In this document: one piece after another, positions 32,101 to 41,210 of the stretch
Layout of the letters: every line of letters begins with the position of its first letter
How positions within the stretch are numbered: the stretch's first letter is position 1
Source: an uncultured Clostridia bacterium
GTDB lineage: Bacteria; Bacillota; Clostridia; Oscillospirales; Ruminococcaceae
NCBI GenBank assembly: GCA_947168885.1
Contig: CAMVNQ010000001.1
Coordinates: 554,981 to 618,980 of the forward strand
Direction of reading: 5' to 3'
DNA length: 64,000 bases
The notes under the pieces: generated by a model
Database searches by the model: none
What the model saw: the letters and a program-made list of their open reading frames with translations, nothing else
Told to the model about the DNA's origin: nothing
Position numbers and translations under genes: made by a program

Positions 32101-32288
32101 TGGCTCTCGGTATCATCACCCGCGAGTTGTGAAAGGCCCTTCTCGATAACTTCGGCAAGATATCCGGAAAGCACCTTCGAAGCCTCGGCCTTGTCAATAG
32201 AACGTTTTTCTATAAGCTGTTCGGTCGCGTCAATTTCGTTTGAGAGATCTTTATTTATTACTTGCTCGTATAGTCCGGGGTTGAGCAC
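29172..32288 (-). CDS. PLD-nuclease/DEAH helicase/DUF3427-like protein
   Basis: [31 protein letters not shown] (PLD); [42 protein letters not shown]. Confidence 0.93.
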   Translation of the reverse strand: [1038 protein letters not shown]

Positions 32289-32434
32289 TGAACATCACTC
32301 TTTCTATTTAGAATTAATTATTCTTGATTATAATTATCAATTATTATACCCTTTTTTGAGTAGATATATAAGAATTAGAGCTACTTAAAATTCAGGTTCT
32401 ATTTATTTATGATGATTAATAGAAATATGTATAT

Positions 32435-33367
32435 TTAGTATCTTAACGGGAATGGAGATTTTTCAACAGATATATCATGCTTTAAATATCTAAACAAATA
32501 TTCCACACCTTTAATAGAAATATCACTTTTGTTTTTTGACCCAACCAACACTTTTTCAATTGCATCCAACGACTTTAATGGAACCTTAATGTATGGAATA
32601 AATACTTCATTCTTAATTCTAAAATACTGTTTCCATAATTGCTCCGGTTTGTATCTTCCCCCGTCATGACCAACCATAAAAACAAATCTATATTCATGTT
32701 CGCCTTCAAAACAAGGAAGTTTAAAGAACATATTATATGCACTTATTTCTGCAGCCAAAAAATAATAAAAATCTTCTATATTTTCTTCAGTCAACTTATC
32801 AAAATCTTCCCATGTGTTGAGGTAATCAAACCCAGATGGCCAATCAAAATAACTACTTTTTATCGTTTCTTCAATAAGTTTGACCTGGGTTTCATGATTA
32901 TAGATTACCTCACCGTGTAAAACAGAATGTTTAAATGTATCAGAAAACATATTCAGCAGCTTTTTGAAGTCAAATTGTATACAATAACCGGTATAATTTG
33001 AATATGAACTCCACATTAGTGCACTGTCGTAATCCTTACAGAAAGAAATAACATAATCTCCTCCATAAGCTATAGTATCATTAACAGAAAGACCAGGTGT
33101 TTGAATTCTTTCAATCTCATTTTTTACTATATTTTTAATATTTTCACATTGTTTTTTATTTTTCATATGCTTATCAAGCACTTCGTAGAACACTTCAGTT
33201 GCAACCTTGTACTCCATTGAATCATTTAAAAAACCGTGTTCTGTAACCCAAAATCCTTCATCACAGATTCCTTTTAATCCTGAAGCTGAGGTATAATGAA
33301 ACAACTTATCACCTTCTTTAAGTTCAGGAATTACTATTGTTTCTTCCATAGGATGAACTTTGTTCAT
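32435..33367 (-). CDS. DUF2971-like protein
   Basis: LFHYTSASGLKGICDEGFWVTEHGFLNDSMEYK...ALMWSSYSNYTGYCIQFDF. Confidence 0.85.
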   Translation of the reverse strand: MNKVHPMEETIVIPELKEGDKLFHYTSASGLKGICDEGFWVTEHGFLNDSMEYKVATEVFYEVLDKHMKNKKQCENIKNIVKNEIERIQTPGLSVNDTIAYGGDYVISFCKDYDSALMWSSYSNYTGYCIQFDFKKLLNMFSDTFKHSVLHGEVIYNHETQVKLIEETIKSSYFDWPSGFDYLNTWEDFDKLTEENIEDFYYFLAAEISAYNMFFKLPCFEGEHEYRFVFMVGHDGGRYKPEQLWKQYFRIKNEVFIPYIKVPLKSLDAIEKVLVGSKNKSDISIKGVEYLFRYLKHDISVEKSPFPLRY

Positions 33368-33393
33368 ATTAACATCTCCATTTAAATGATTAT

Positions 33394-35661
33394 TTATTTA
33401 ATTATTCTGCTGAAATAACTATCCAGTTTTTTATCGCATATTTTCCTGATTTCATTCTTTTCGTCATCAGTCAGATTCTTCCACACAGTAGGCTCGACCT
33501 CGACTATACCGAGAGTTTTGGTATGCCGCAGCATCTGCATATCTTCAAAACGCTTGAACGGATTTGAAAGAATATTGCGCTGGGCCTCCTTATCGGTGTA
33601 GCCGCCTTTAGCAAAAAGACTGTTTGATTTCTCGACAACAAGACCTTTATCACGTCTGTCCTCATAATACGCCTTGAAATATGCAGTAATATCATCGAGC
33701 TTTACTCTGCCGCTTTTGTCAGCATATTCGAGAACCGCTTTTATCAGCACAGGCTTGTAAGAATAGCTCATGTCCATCTGCCGCACCATATCCATAAAAA
33801 GATCTTTGCGGTTATCGTCGTTTATCAGTTTCCAGCCAAACTGTTCAGCAGCGGCTTCAAGTGCTTCTTCAGTAAAATAATTAAAACGCTTATATTCGCT
33901 AAATTGTACAACAAGCTGCGGTTTTATCTTTTCTTCACGTATATATCTTTCGACAGTTTCCGACTGCACATCTACGCGGCGGACAAATTCCATCTGCGAA
34001 ATCATGCCCTCAGCTTCTTCCTGCCAGTTAAATACATCAACAGCTTCGTAATCCGTTGCATCAACGGGGAAGTCAAGCAGGGCATCGGGCTTCTCTCCCT
34101 TTGCATAAAGGGTGTCATCAGCCGCACATTGTTCCTTCTTTCCGAGGACGAGCTTGCCCGGTTTATATTCTTTCAGTTTGAACAGCCTGTGCATTGAGAA
34201 CGGCATATTGTACTGACTTGCATTATCCACAAAATCAAAAACTATCAGACATTCTTTGTTGTCACAAAGACGCATACCTCTTCCGAGCTGCTGAGTATAG
34301 AGTATCTTTGACATAGTTGGTCTTGCCATGAATAAAACTTCTGTTTCAGGGCAGTCCCAACCCTCGTTCAGCAAATCGCAGGCACACAATGCCTTTATTT
34401 CTGATTTCTTGAATTTTGCAAGTATCTCCTTACGTTCAGCAGACTTCATACTACCGGAAACCGCAGCAGCTTCTGCCCCGCGTTCGCGTATCATCTGTGC
34501 GATCTGTTCTGCATGTTTTACGCTTGCACAGAAAATAACGGTGCGTTTTGTACTGCAATATTCCATAAAAGTGTTGGCAATAAGCTCGTTACGTTCCGGA
34601 ACAAATATCTTGCTTTCAAGATCGCGGATGTTGTACTGAACGCTGTTAAAGCGCACTTTCGTAAGATCAATATTTGTATGTATTCTTATACAGCGCACCG
34701 GAACAAGCTCACCGATCTCAACCGCAGTCTGAATATCGAGCTTGTGAGCAGTATGCTTGAAAGTATCCAGAATACTTTTATCGTCAGGTCTGTCCGGCGT
34801 CGCAGTAAGACCGAGCGTAAACTCCGGCTTGAAATATGACAATACCTTCTGATAGCTGTCGGCAGCGGCATGATGTGCCTCGTCTATGATTATATATGCG
34901 AAATCATCTTCTTTGAAACGTTCGAGATTAAGTGCAACACTCTGGATACTGCCGCAAACAACGTAAGCATTCGGCTGTTTTATGGACTCCACATATTTTC
35001 CGACAGTAACAGTTCGCCAAAGATCACGGAAAGTCTGTGTTGCCTGTTCGACAAGCTCATGGGTGTGTGCAAGAAACAGCGTTCTTTTACCATATCGTTT
35101 TGCGTCGAGTACAGCTGTAACTGTTTTTCCCGTTCCTGTAGCATGACAGATAAGAGCAATAGTTTCGCGGTTCATTCGCATCTGTTCAAGAGCGTCAAGT
35201 GCCTGCTGCTGATGTTCCTTCAGCTTAAGATCGAATTTGTCAAATGATTTGCCGCGCTGTTCGGGAAGATAGTTCTCGGCTTCGCGGAATGTCGGGCTTG
35301 TCCCAATAAATACACGAAGCTCATCCTTGACAGTATCGGGCTGTATCTGCATCTGACGGACAGCCCAGCGGAACACGTCCCACCCCAAGTGCACCATACT
35401 ATTCTGTTTCAGCAGATCATCATAGAATTTGTTTGCCGAAATGTGACTTTTGTTATGTGACGCTTCATCGTCGATCTCTATAGCAATCTTCCGGGCACCA
35501 CTTTCAAGAAAGAAATCAGCGAACCTGTCATTCTGATAAATGTCATAGAAATGATACTGCGAATAAAGATAGCCGGCTTTCTCCGCACCGAATGTATCGG
35601 CAAACAAATCAATAAACAGATCTTCCGCGGTACTACCCGAAGCAGACTTGTATTCTGTCAT
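33394..35661 (-). CDS. DEAH helicase with N-terminal nuclease-like domain
   Basis: [69 protein letters not shown]. Confidence 0.92.
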   Translation of the reverse strand: [755 protein letters not shown]

Positions 35662-35996
35662 TAGTCATCGACCCTTTCAAGAAATATCTTTTTCTCAAAT
35701 CCGCCGCGTTTTTTGGCTTTATCTTTGCGGACACATTCCAGTTCTTCCGGAGAACTTCCAATAGCTTCGGAAAGTGCATACACGACTTCCATAATATCAG
35801 CTAGTTCCTCGACATTCTTATCCTTGTGAAACTCCGCACATTCCTCATCGAGCTTCCGGTCAAGCTCCGTTAAGCATTCGTCGTTGTCAAGAATGCGGGT
35901 ATGCGGTATCTTCCCAGCATTTTCGATTATCTCCGGTATCTTATCACGCACTAATTTGTTATATACAGGCATATATAAATCCTCCAGAAAGATCAA
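35661..35996 (-). CDS. MazG-like nucleotide pyrophosphohydrolase
   Basis: YNKLVRDKIPEIIENAGKIPHTRIL...LDEECAEFHKDKNVEELADIMEVVYAL; ATGA overlap with helicase. Confidence 0.9.
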   Translation of the reverse strand: MIFLEDLYMPVYNKLVRDKIPEIIENAGKIPHTRILDNDECLTELDRKLDEECAEFHKDKNVEELADIMEVVYALSEAIGSSPEELECVRKDKAKKRGGFEKKIFLERVDD

Positions 35997-36188
35997 AATC
36001 CGACCTATAGCCTAACTATTTGGAATACATTATTAGTTATCCAATTAAACTGATTGTGAAAACTGCACAATTCAACATTTTCAATTATACCACATAATTG
36101 TAAAAAATGCAAGCAAAAACAAGAAAATAATACAAGATTTGCCCTATCCGCAGTTATCCTGCAGATAGGGCTCATATTTGGTACCTCA

Positions 36189-36392
36189 TCAATCCAGTCC
36201 GTGCTGTTTAAGCCATTTCTGTAAAGCTTCTTCGCCCTGATTCTCTCTGATCCACTGAATCTGGCGCTTGTGTTGCTCTCTTGCCCAGCCCTTGTAGTCA
36301 CCTTTCCACTGATAGGTATTGCAGTTGTGGGTATCATATACTTTTTCAGCGGCACATATCGCGCCGAGTCCTAATAATGAAAGCAGGAACAT
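36189..36392 (-). CDS. small membrane-anchored hypothetical protein
   Basis: MFLLSLLGLGAICAAEKVYDTHNCNTYQWKG... internal start likely. Confidence 0.5.
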   Translation of the reverse strand: MFLLSLLGLGAICAAEKVYDTHNCNTYQWKGDYKGWAREQHKRQIQWIRENQGEEALQKWLKQHGLD

Positions 36393-36402
36393 ACCGGTCA
36401 CC

Positions 36403-36564
36403 TCATTTCGTCTTTTTCTTGGAAGCAGGCTTTTCCGTAGTCTTTTTCTCGTTTTCAGACTCATTTGAAGTCTTTTTCTTATTTTCCGGATTGTTGAAGT
36501 ATTTATCTCTTATTTCCTTCGGGAAATAGTCTATCGGTTCAACATATATTATTTTTCTTGCCAT
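36403..36564 (-). CDS. 53-aa Lys-rich-tail protein (below ORF-track cutoff)
   Basis: MARKIIYVEPIDYFPKEIRDKYFNNPENKKKTSNESENEKKTTEKPASKKKTK*; GGAGG upstream. Confidence 0.55.
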   Translation of the reverse strand: MARKIIYVEPIDYFPKEIRDKYFNNPENKKKTSNESENEKKTTEKPASKKKTK

Positions 36565-36585
36565 TACATTGTCCTCCTGTAAAAC

Positions 36586-36744
36586 TCATACCGCCTCGGG
36601 AAGGTAAACATCATCGAAACAAGCGTCATACACGACATTATCCTTCTTCTCGATAGGATCGTCGGTTATTTTCTGCCCGAAGTAGTCGTCCTCCCAGCTC
36701 GTGATACCGTCGTTGTCAAAATCAAATCCAAAACTTGCGCACAT
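36586..36744 (-). CDS. EF-hand-like small protein
   Basis: MCASFGFDFDNDGITSWEDDYFGQKI...; AGGAGG upstream of ATG at 36744. Confidence 0.65.
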   Translation of the reverse strand: MCASFGFDFDNDGITSWEDDYFGQKITDDPIEKKDNVVYDACFDDVYLPEAV

Positions 36745-36763
36745 AGTCAAAACCTCCTTAAAA

Positions 36764-36958
36764 TCAATAGTCGTCGCCGCCGAAGTCGTCGGAACTATCA
36801 TATCCGCTGCCAAAGTCGTCGTCATCATCATTGTCATCATTGTTACTATTGATGATGTCCTCGCTGATGCGATAGGTGAGATAGCTTTCCTCGAAGGAAA
36901 CATCGCCGTCGTTGTTGAAATCAATACCAAAACGCTTAGGTCCGTTACACATAGTCAA
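36764..36958 (-). CDS. EF-hand-like small acidic protein
   Basis: FGIDFNNDGDVSFEESYLTYRIS plus Asp-rich tail. Confidence 0.7.
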   Translation of the reverse strand: MTMCNGPKRFGIDFNNDGDVSFEESYLTYRISEDIINSNNDDNDDDDDFGSGYDSSDDFGGDDY

Positions 36959-37080
36959 TTCCTCCTGTCATTGCAGTACGGCTGTTTTCAGCCTTTTTTC
37001 CTGTTTTCTGATGTTATTATAGCATATCAGTCTTTCAAATGTTATCAAACTAAATGCATTTTCAAAAAATATGTGTTTTT

Positions 37081-38148
37081 TCAGAACCCTCCATGCTCTT
37101 CATAATAATCCTCCGCATCATAGTAGTCGAAGAAATCATCGTAGTGGTCATCATAGAAGTCTTCGGCACTATAGTAGTCCTTGACATTATAATCATCATC
37201 ATTACTTGACGATTTGCTTGATGAATTGTAATACGATTTAGTGCTCTTTACTTTGAACGAGCGGGGATCATCTCGGTCGTCCCATACCTGTATTACTTTA
37301 CCTTCGCAGCATCTTACTGAATAAATCTGTTCACCCTTGCTGTTGAACCAGTAGTATAGATTGCACTTTTTTGAGCCTTCATAGTTGCCACCGGTCTTGG
37401 AATAGCGTCCGATAGAGGTTTTAGTGATCTCAGATTCCTTCATTCCTACGCAAGGCGCTCCGTTTTTATTCCAGTTTTCCTGACGTATCCGTTCCTCTTC
37501 TTCATATCGACGATGATTCTCTGCAATTTGTTCATTTTTAAGAGGCTCAATTTCCAGTAATACATCGTTGGGAGATCGAAGTTCGTCGTGAGTCCATTTG
37601 GCTCCATAACATTTCAGTAAGTATTCAGTTGCCATAATATAGTCTTCTCTGGAATAACAATCCATCCCCTGGCAGTAGTTCTTGAGCAAATCAAGATCTT
37701 TATAGTATACCTTGTTAAGATCTGTAAAACTGAGATTGTTTAAGTCGCATACTGCGTAAAAATATTCTCCACGCTCTATCCGGTCAATAACTTTATCGTA
37801 AGCTATTTGTTTTTCAATGCGCTGACAGATAAGAACAATTGCAACTATTCCAATGATAATCAATAATACAACAATGCCAATTTTTTTTAATTCTTTAAAA
37901 AAGTCGTTATCATCTTCTTGGGGTTTATTTATTTTGACATTTGTAACTGCGTTAGAGGTATAGTGTGGCGTACTGCCGCCCGAATGCGGTACTCCTGTGC
38001 CAGTATGTAAACTATTGGATCTTGTGTCGGCAGAAGACGAGTATTTGTTGTTACTGATAGTCTCGCGTTCGATGTGGTAAGTCAAGTAACTTTCCTCAAA
38101 GCTGACTTTACCGTCATTGTTGAAGTCAAAACCAAAGTTATCACTCAT
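37081..38148 (-). CDS. EF-hand-like membrane protein
   Basis: MSDNFGFDFNNDGKVSFEESYLTYHIERET; TM VVLLIIIGIVAIVLIC; acidic/Tyr-rich C-terminus. Confidence 0.75.
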   Translation of the reverse strand: MSDNFGFDFNNDGKVSFEESYLTYHIERETISNNKYSSSADTRSNSLHTGTGVPHSGGSTPHYTSNAVTNVKINKPQEDDNDFFKELKKIGIVVLLIIIGIVAIVLICQRIEKQIAYDKVIDRIERGEYFYAVCDLNNLSFTDLNKVYYKDLDLLKNYCQGMDCYSREDYIMATEYLLKCYGAKWTHDELRSPNDVLLEIEPLKNEQIAENHRRYEEEERIRQENWNKNGAPCVGMKESEITKTSIGRYSKTGGNYEGSKKCNLYYWFNSKGEQIYSVRCCEGKVIQVWDDRDDPRSFKVKSTKSYYNSSSKSSSNDDDYNVKDYYSAEDFYDDHYDDFFDYYDAEDYYEEHGGF

Positions 38149-38348
38149 ATCAGCACCCTCTTTCCTTATCTTTATACATATTATACCATATCAGTTGTTC
38201 ATTTGTTGCTCAACTGCACGTATTTACATAAACTTTACAATAAGATTTTCTCAACACGTTAGTTTCTATCCTTTCATATTAATCTTATCACAAGATTTAC
38301 TGTTTTTCAAGGATTCCGCATACAACTGTACCATTTATGGGACACTTA

Positions 38349-38702
38349 TCAAAATAACTCATCATCCTCTCTGAGCTCAAACAACCCATTGATCCGGACC
38401 TGTATAGTCATGTGGCTGTCGCCCGGGACGAATGTGAGCTCATCCGCCTGTCGGAGCAGAGAAATGACCCGCTCGGGAGCGTCAAGCATATCTACATAGA
38501 ACGAACCTAGCTGAATCGACATGATCGCATCTGTTCCGTCAACTCTGAGATCACACCCGTAAAAGTCGCTCTCCGCTATCAGGATAAGTTCGGTCATGAT
38601 CTGCATTGCAAGTTTCATTTTATTATCGACAAGGCAGTACCATTTCTCTTCTTCATAGGGATGTCCCCTGCCGATGGATTCAAAGAATTTGCTGTCTCTC
38701 AT
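38349..38702 (-). CDS. hypothetical protein
   Basis: 117 aa, collinear with next gene. Confidence 0.6.
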   Translation of the reverse strand: MRDSKFFESIGRGHPYEEEKWYCLVDNKMKLAMQIMTELILIAESDFYGCDLRVDGTDAIMSIQLGSFYVDMLDAPERVISLLRQADELTFVPGDSHMTIQVRINGLFELREDDELF

Positions 38703-38706
38703 AAGC

Positions 38707-39195
38707 TCACCTCAGTTTCACATATTTGCCTATAGTCCACGAAAGCGCGATTTCAATCACATCAGCGTCGTATTTTGCATCAAAGGTACGACCGCAGTGA
38801 TCAAGAATGTTGAGGAAAATCCCGATCTCGTCCCCGGAGAACGTAAACGGGGAATCCGCGATGATATGAATATCCGCGTCAAGTATCGGAATACGGCCAC
38901 GCTCGGTCATCAATATTCTGCGAACCGGCTTGTAGTCAACTTCCGCGCCTTGATCCTTGAAGAACTGTACAGTCCGTTTCATCTCCGCCACCGCACGCTG
39001 GTCGAGCATGAAAGCGGTGTTGCGACACATCTCATCAAGTTCCTGTTCGTGACGAAGCTTCATCTGCTCTTTCTCCTCATCTGTCAAGCTGCCCAGATAA
39101 TTGAGCATCTCGCGGAAAAGAGCATTTGCGGCAGCCTCCTCCGGCGTAGTATTAAGAATACGCCGAACCTCATCTCTCGAATGTTCGTCTTTCAT
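38707..39195 (-). CDS. hypothetical protein
   Basis: 162 aa with RBS AGGAGG. Confidence 0.65.
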   Translation of the reverse strand: MKDEHSRDEVRRILNTTPEEAAANALFREMLNYLGSLTDEEKEQMKLRHEQELDEMCRNTAFMLDQRAVAEMKRTVQFFKDQGAEVDYKPVRRILMTERGRIPILDADIHIIADSPFTFSGDEIGIFLNILDHCGRTFDAKYDADVIEIALSWTIGKYVKLR

Positions 39196-39270
39196 TTTGC
39201 ACCTCCTGAATAGAAATAATTATCCCTAAACTAGATAACCTGTCCTACATCCATATCATTCACCACCTCC

Positions 39271-39546
39271 TCAGCGTATGTAATCGGGCGTTTTTACCCG
39301 GGCTACATAATACCGACAACCTTTTCTCAGGCAATCGTGTTTATTTCGCAGTTCTTTGGTAAGAAAGCCTTTGTGCTCATAAAAGGTACAGTATCCAACG
39401 CATTTTCCGCAGCCGGTCACAGTGCCGTCGATACAGCGACGGTTGTATTTATTGCCGCTGAATCCTCGATCGAATGCAGAGTAGGGCATATCGGAACTGT
39501 GGATGTATCTCCCGTTAAATGTGATAGTAACTGTAGAAGTATTCAT
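39271..39546 (-). CDS. Cys-rich hypothetical protein
   Basis: 91 aa with RRCIDGTVTGCGKCVGYC. Confidence 0.55.
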   Translation of the reverse strand: MNTSTVTITFNGRYIHSSDMPYSAFDRGFSGNKYNRRCIDGTVTGCGKCVGYCTFYEHKGFLTKELRNKHDCLRKGCRYYVARVKTPDYIR

Positions 39547-39716
39547 AATTGTACCTGTCCTTTCTGATCGTTTATGTAGTATTTTTTCATTGATATTGGC
39601 ATGCCGTGTTCAAGCTCCCATTTTCGGTCACTCAATGGATAGTCATACTCAGATAAAAAATATGATCTGTCCTCTGTACATCTCCAGTTGTCATCATACC
39701 AACCATCAAATCTCAT
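39543..39716 (-). CDS. 57-aa hypothetical (below ORF-track cutoff)
   Basis: MRFDGWYDDNWRCTEDRSYFLSEYDYPLSDRKWELEHGMPISMKKYYINDQKGQVQL*; AAGGAGGAC upstream; ATGA overlap with next gene. Confidence 0.6.
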   Translation of the reverse strand: MRFDGWYDDNWRCTEDRSYFLSEYDYPLSDRKWELEHGMPISMKKYYINDQKGQVQL

Positions 39717-39895
39717 ATAAATGTCCTCCTTGTAAAAATAATAAAAGCCCGAAGGCTAAATAAATCAAACTGTACGAATTCCCATCTAATCAGCAAAATA
39801 GTGGTAATAAGAAGGAACCGAGTGCAAAAAAAGCCCCGAAAGATAAGCAACGACCCGACCGAAAGAAACGGTCGAGCCGCAAAAACTCACATAAT

Positions 39896-40696
39896 ATAGG
39901 GAATGGGTGGACAAGAAACCCACTGCCAACAACTCCTCTCAAAAAGAACGTAACGGGTGGACAAGAAACCATCACTGAACAATGTATATCGGAACACCCG
40001 CAACCACATCCAGTATATATGCGTCAAGTGCGCCACCCAAGTAATCACATACATACATACTGCAAACGTGATCCACACACTATATAACGGTAACGAGGCA
40101 ACCATTTCTGATATATACGCAAAAAGTGTGCCCACACGTGTACATACCGTTATATATAAGCGAAATAGGGTCAACCACTCATATATTGTAACAGAGTCAA
40201 CTCATGCAGGGTCAACCGTGTAGCGGTCAACACATAGGTAAATAGGGTCAACCGTGAACGGGTCAACCCATAGGTAACACGGGTCAACCAATGAAAGTAT
40301 GCGTCAAGTGTGCCCAAGTAATAATCACACATACTGTAAACATGGTGCATGAACACTATGCTATATAATGGTAACGGCGCAACCATCCCTGTATGGGTCA
40401 ACCGTACATATAAGGAAACACAAGTCAACCCCGTGTAATATATACGCAAAAAGTGCGCCCACAAGAGCTCAGAAGAAACGCCGTAAGGTCAAACCAATAA
40501 GCCGTCACGAAACATACTGTAAAAGTGATGCATGATCGCAATGTATATCGAAACACCTGCAACCATCACGAGCTGTCTGCCTCACTTAATGTCCGCAGCC
40601 GCCCCACTGAATACACCTGCAACAGCTGCCCCGCAAAACTAAGGGAATGAGTGGAAAATAAATACTGCTATATAACGGTATAGACAACCATATTGC
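39896..40696. repeat. noncoding degenerate repeat region (GGGTCAACC and longer paired repeats)
   Basis: Six GGGTCAACC; duplicated GCGTCAAGTG..GCCC...ATACTG.AAAC, ATATATACGCAAAAAGTG.GCCCACA, CTATATAA.GGTA...CAACCAT. Confidence 0.85.
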
Positions 40697-40908
40697 AGCC
40701 ACCGTATCGACTGTCAAAATGCCAGCAAGCCCGCTTGTGAAAAGGATTTGCTAGGAAAACATCATTCTGCACTCAGAAAAAATTTTTCGAAAATCTCTAT
40801 TTTGCACAAATTTTAAATCGATATTTGTTTATTTGCACAAAAATAAAGCTCGTCAAAAACGGCGAGCTGTACTCTGTGTATATAAGCGCTATACCAAATG
40901 TTAAATAA

Positions 40909-41178
40909 TTATCGGATACCCATAGCTTTCTCAACAAAAAAGAGAATCCAGCCGAGTGCCGAGGCTCCGAGTATAAGATAAATGATCCAATTACCACCTT
41001 TTGATTTATTATTGATATTCTTGTCATAGGAGGTACCTTTGCTTGTTTGATTGCGACGGGGAGAATAGTTGCCGGAGTTTTTTCTTGCCGTTTCACGCTC
41101 AATATGGTATGTAAGCTGACTTTCTTCAAAGCTGACCTTGCCATCGTTATTGAAATCGAAACCGTAGCGATCGCTCAT
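40909..41178 (-). CDS. EF-hand-like small membrane protein
   Basis: MSDRYGFDFNNDGKVSFEESQLTYHIERETARKNSGN; TM WIIYLILGASALGWILFF. Confidence 0.75.
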   Translation of the reverse strand: MSDRYGFDFNNDGKVSFEESQLTYHIERETARKNSGNYSPRRNQTSKGTSYDKNINNKSKGGNWIIYLILGASALGWILFFVEKAMGIR

Positions 41179-41210
41179 ATCTACCCTCAGATTAATAAAA
41201 TATCCTGTAA

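Noticed and set aside
39790-40464. ORFs 39790..39975, 39887..40174, 39957..40223 and 40171..40464
   Set aside because: Overlap the repeat region on both strands, low-complexity translations, no RBS.
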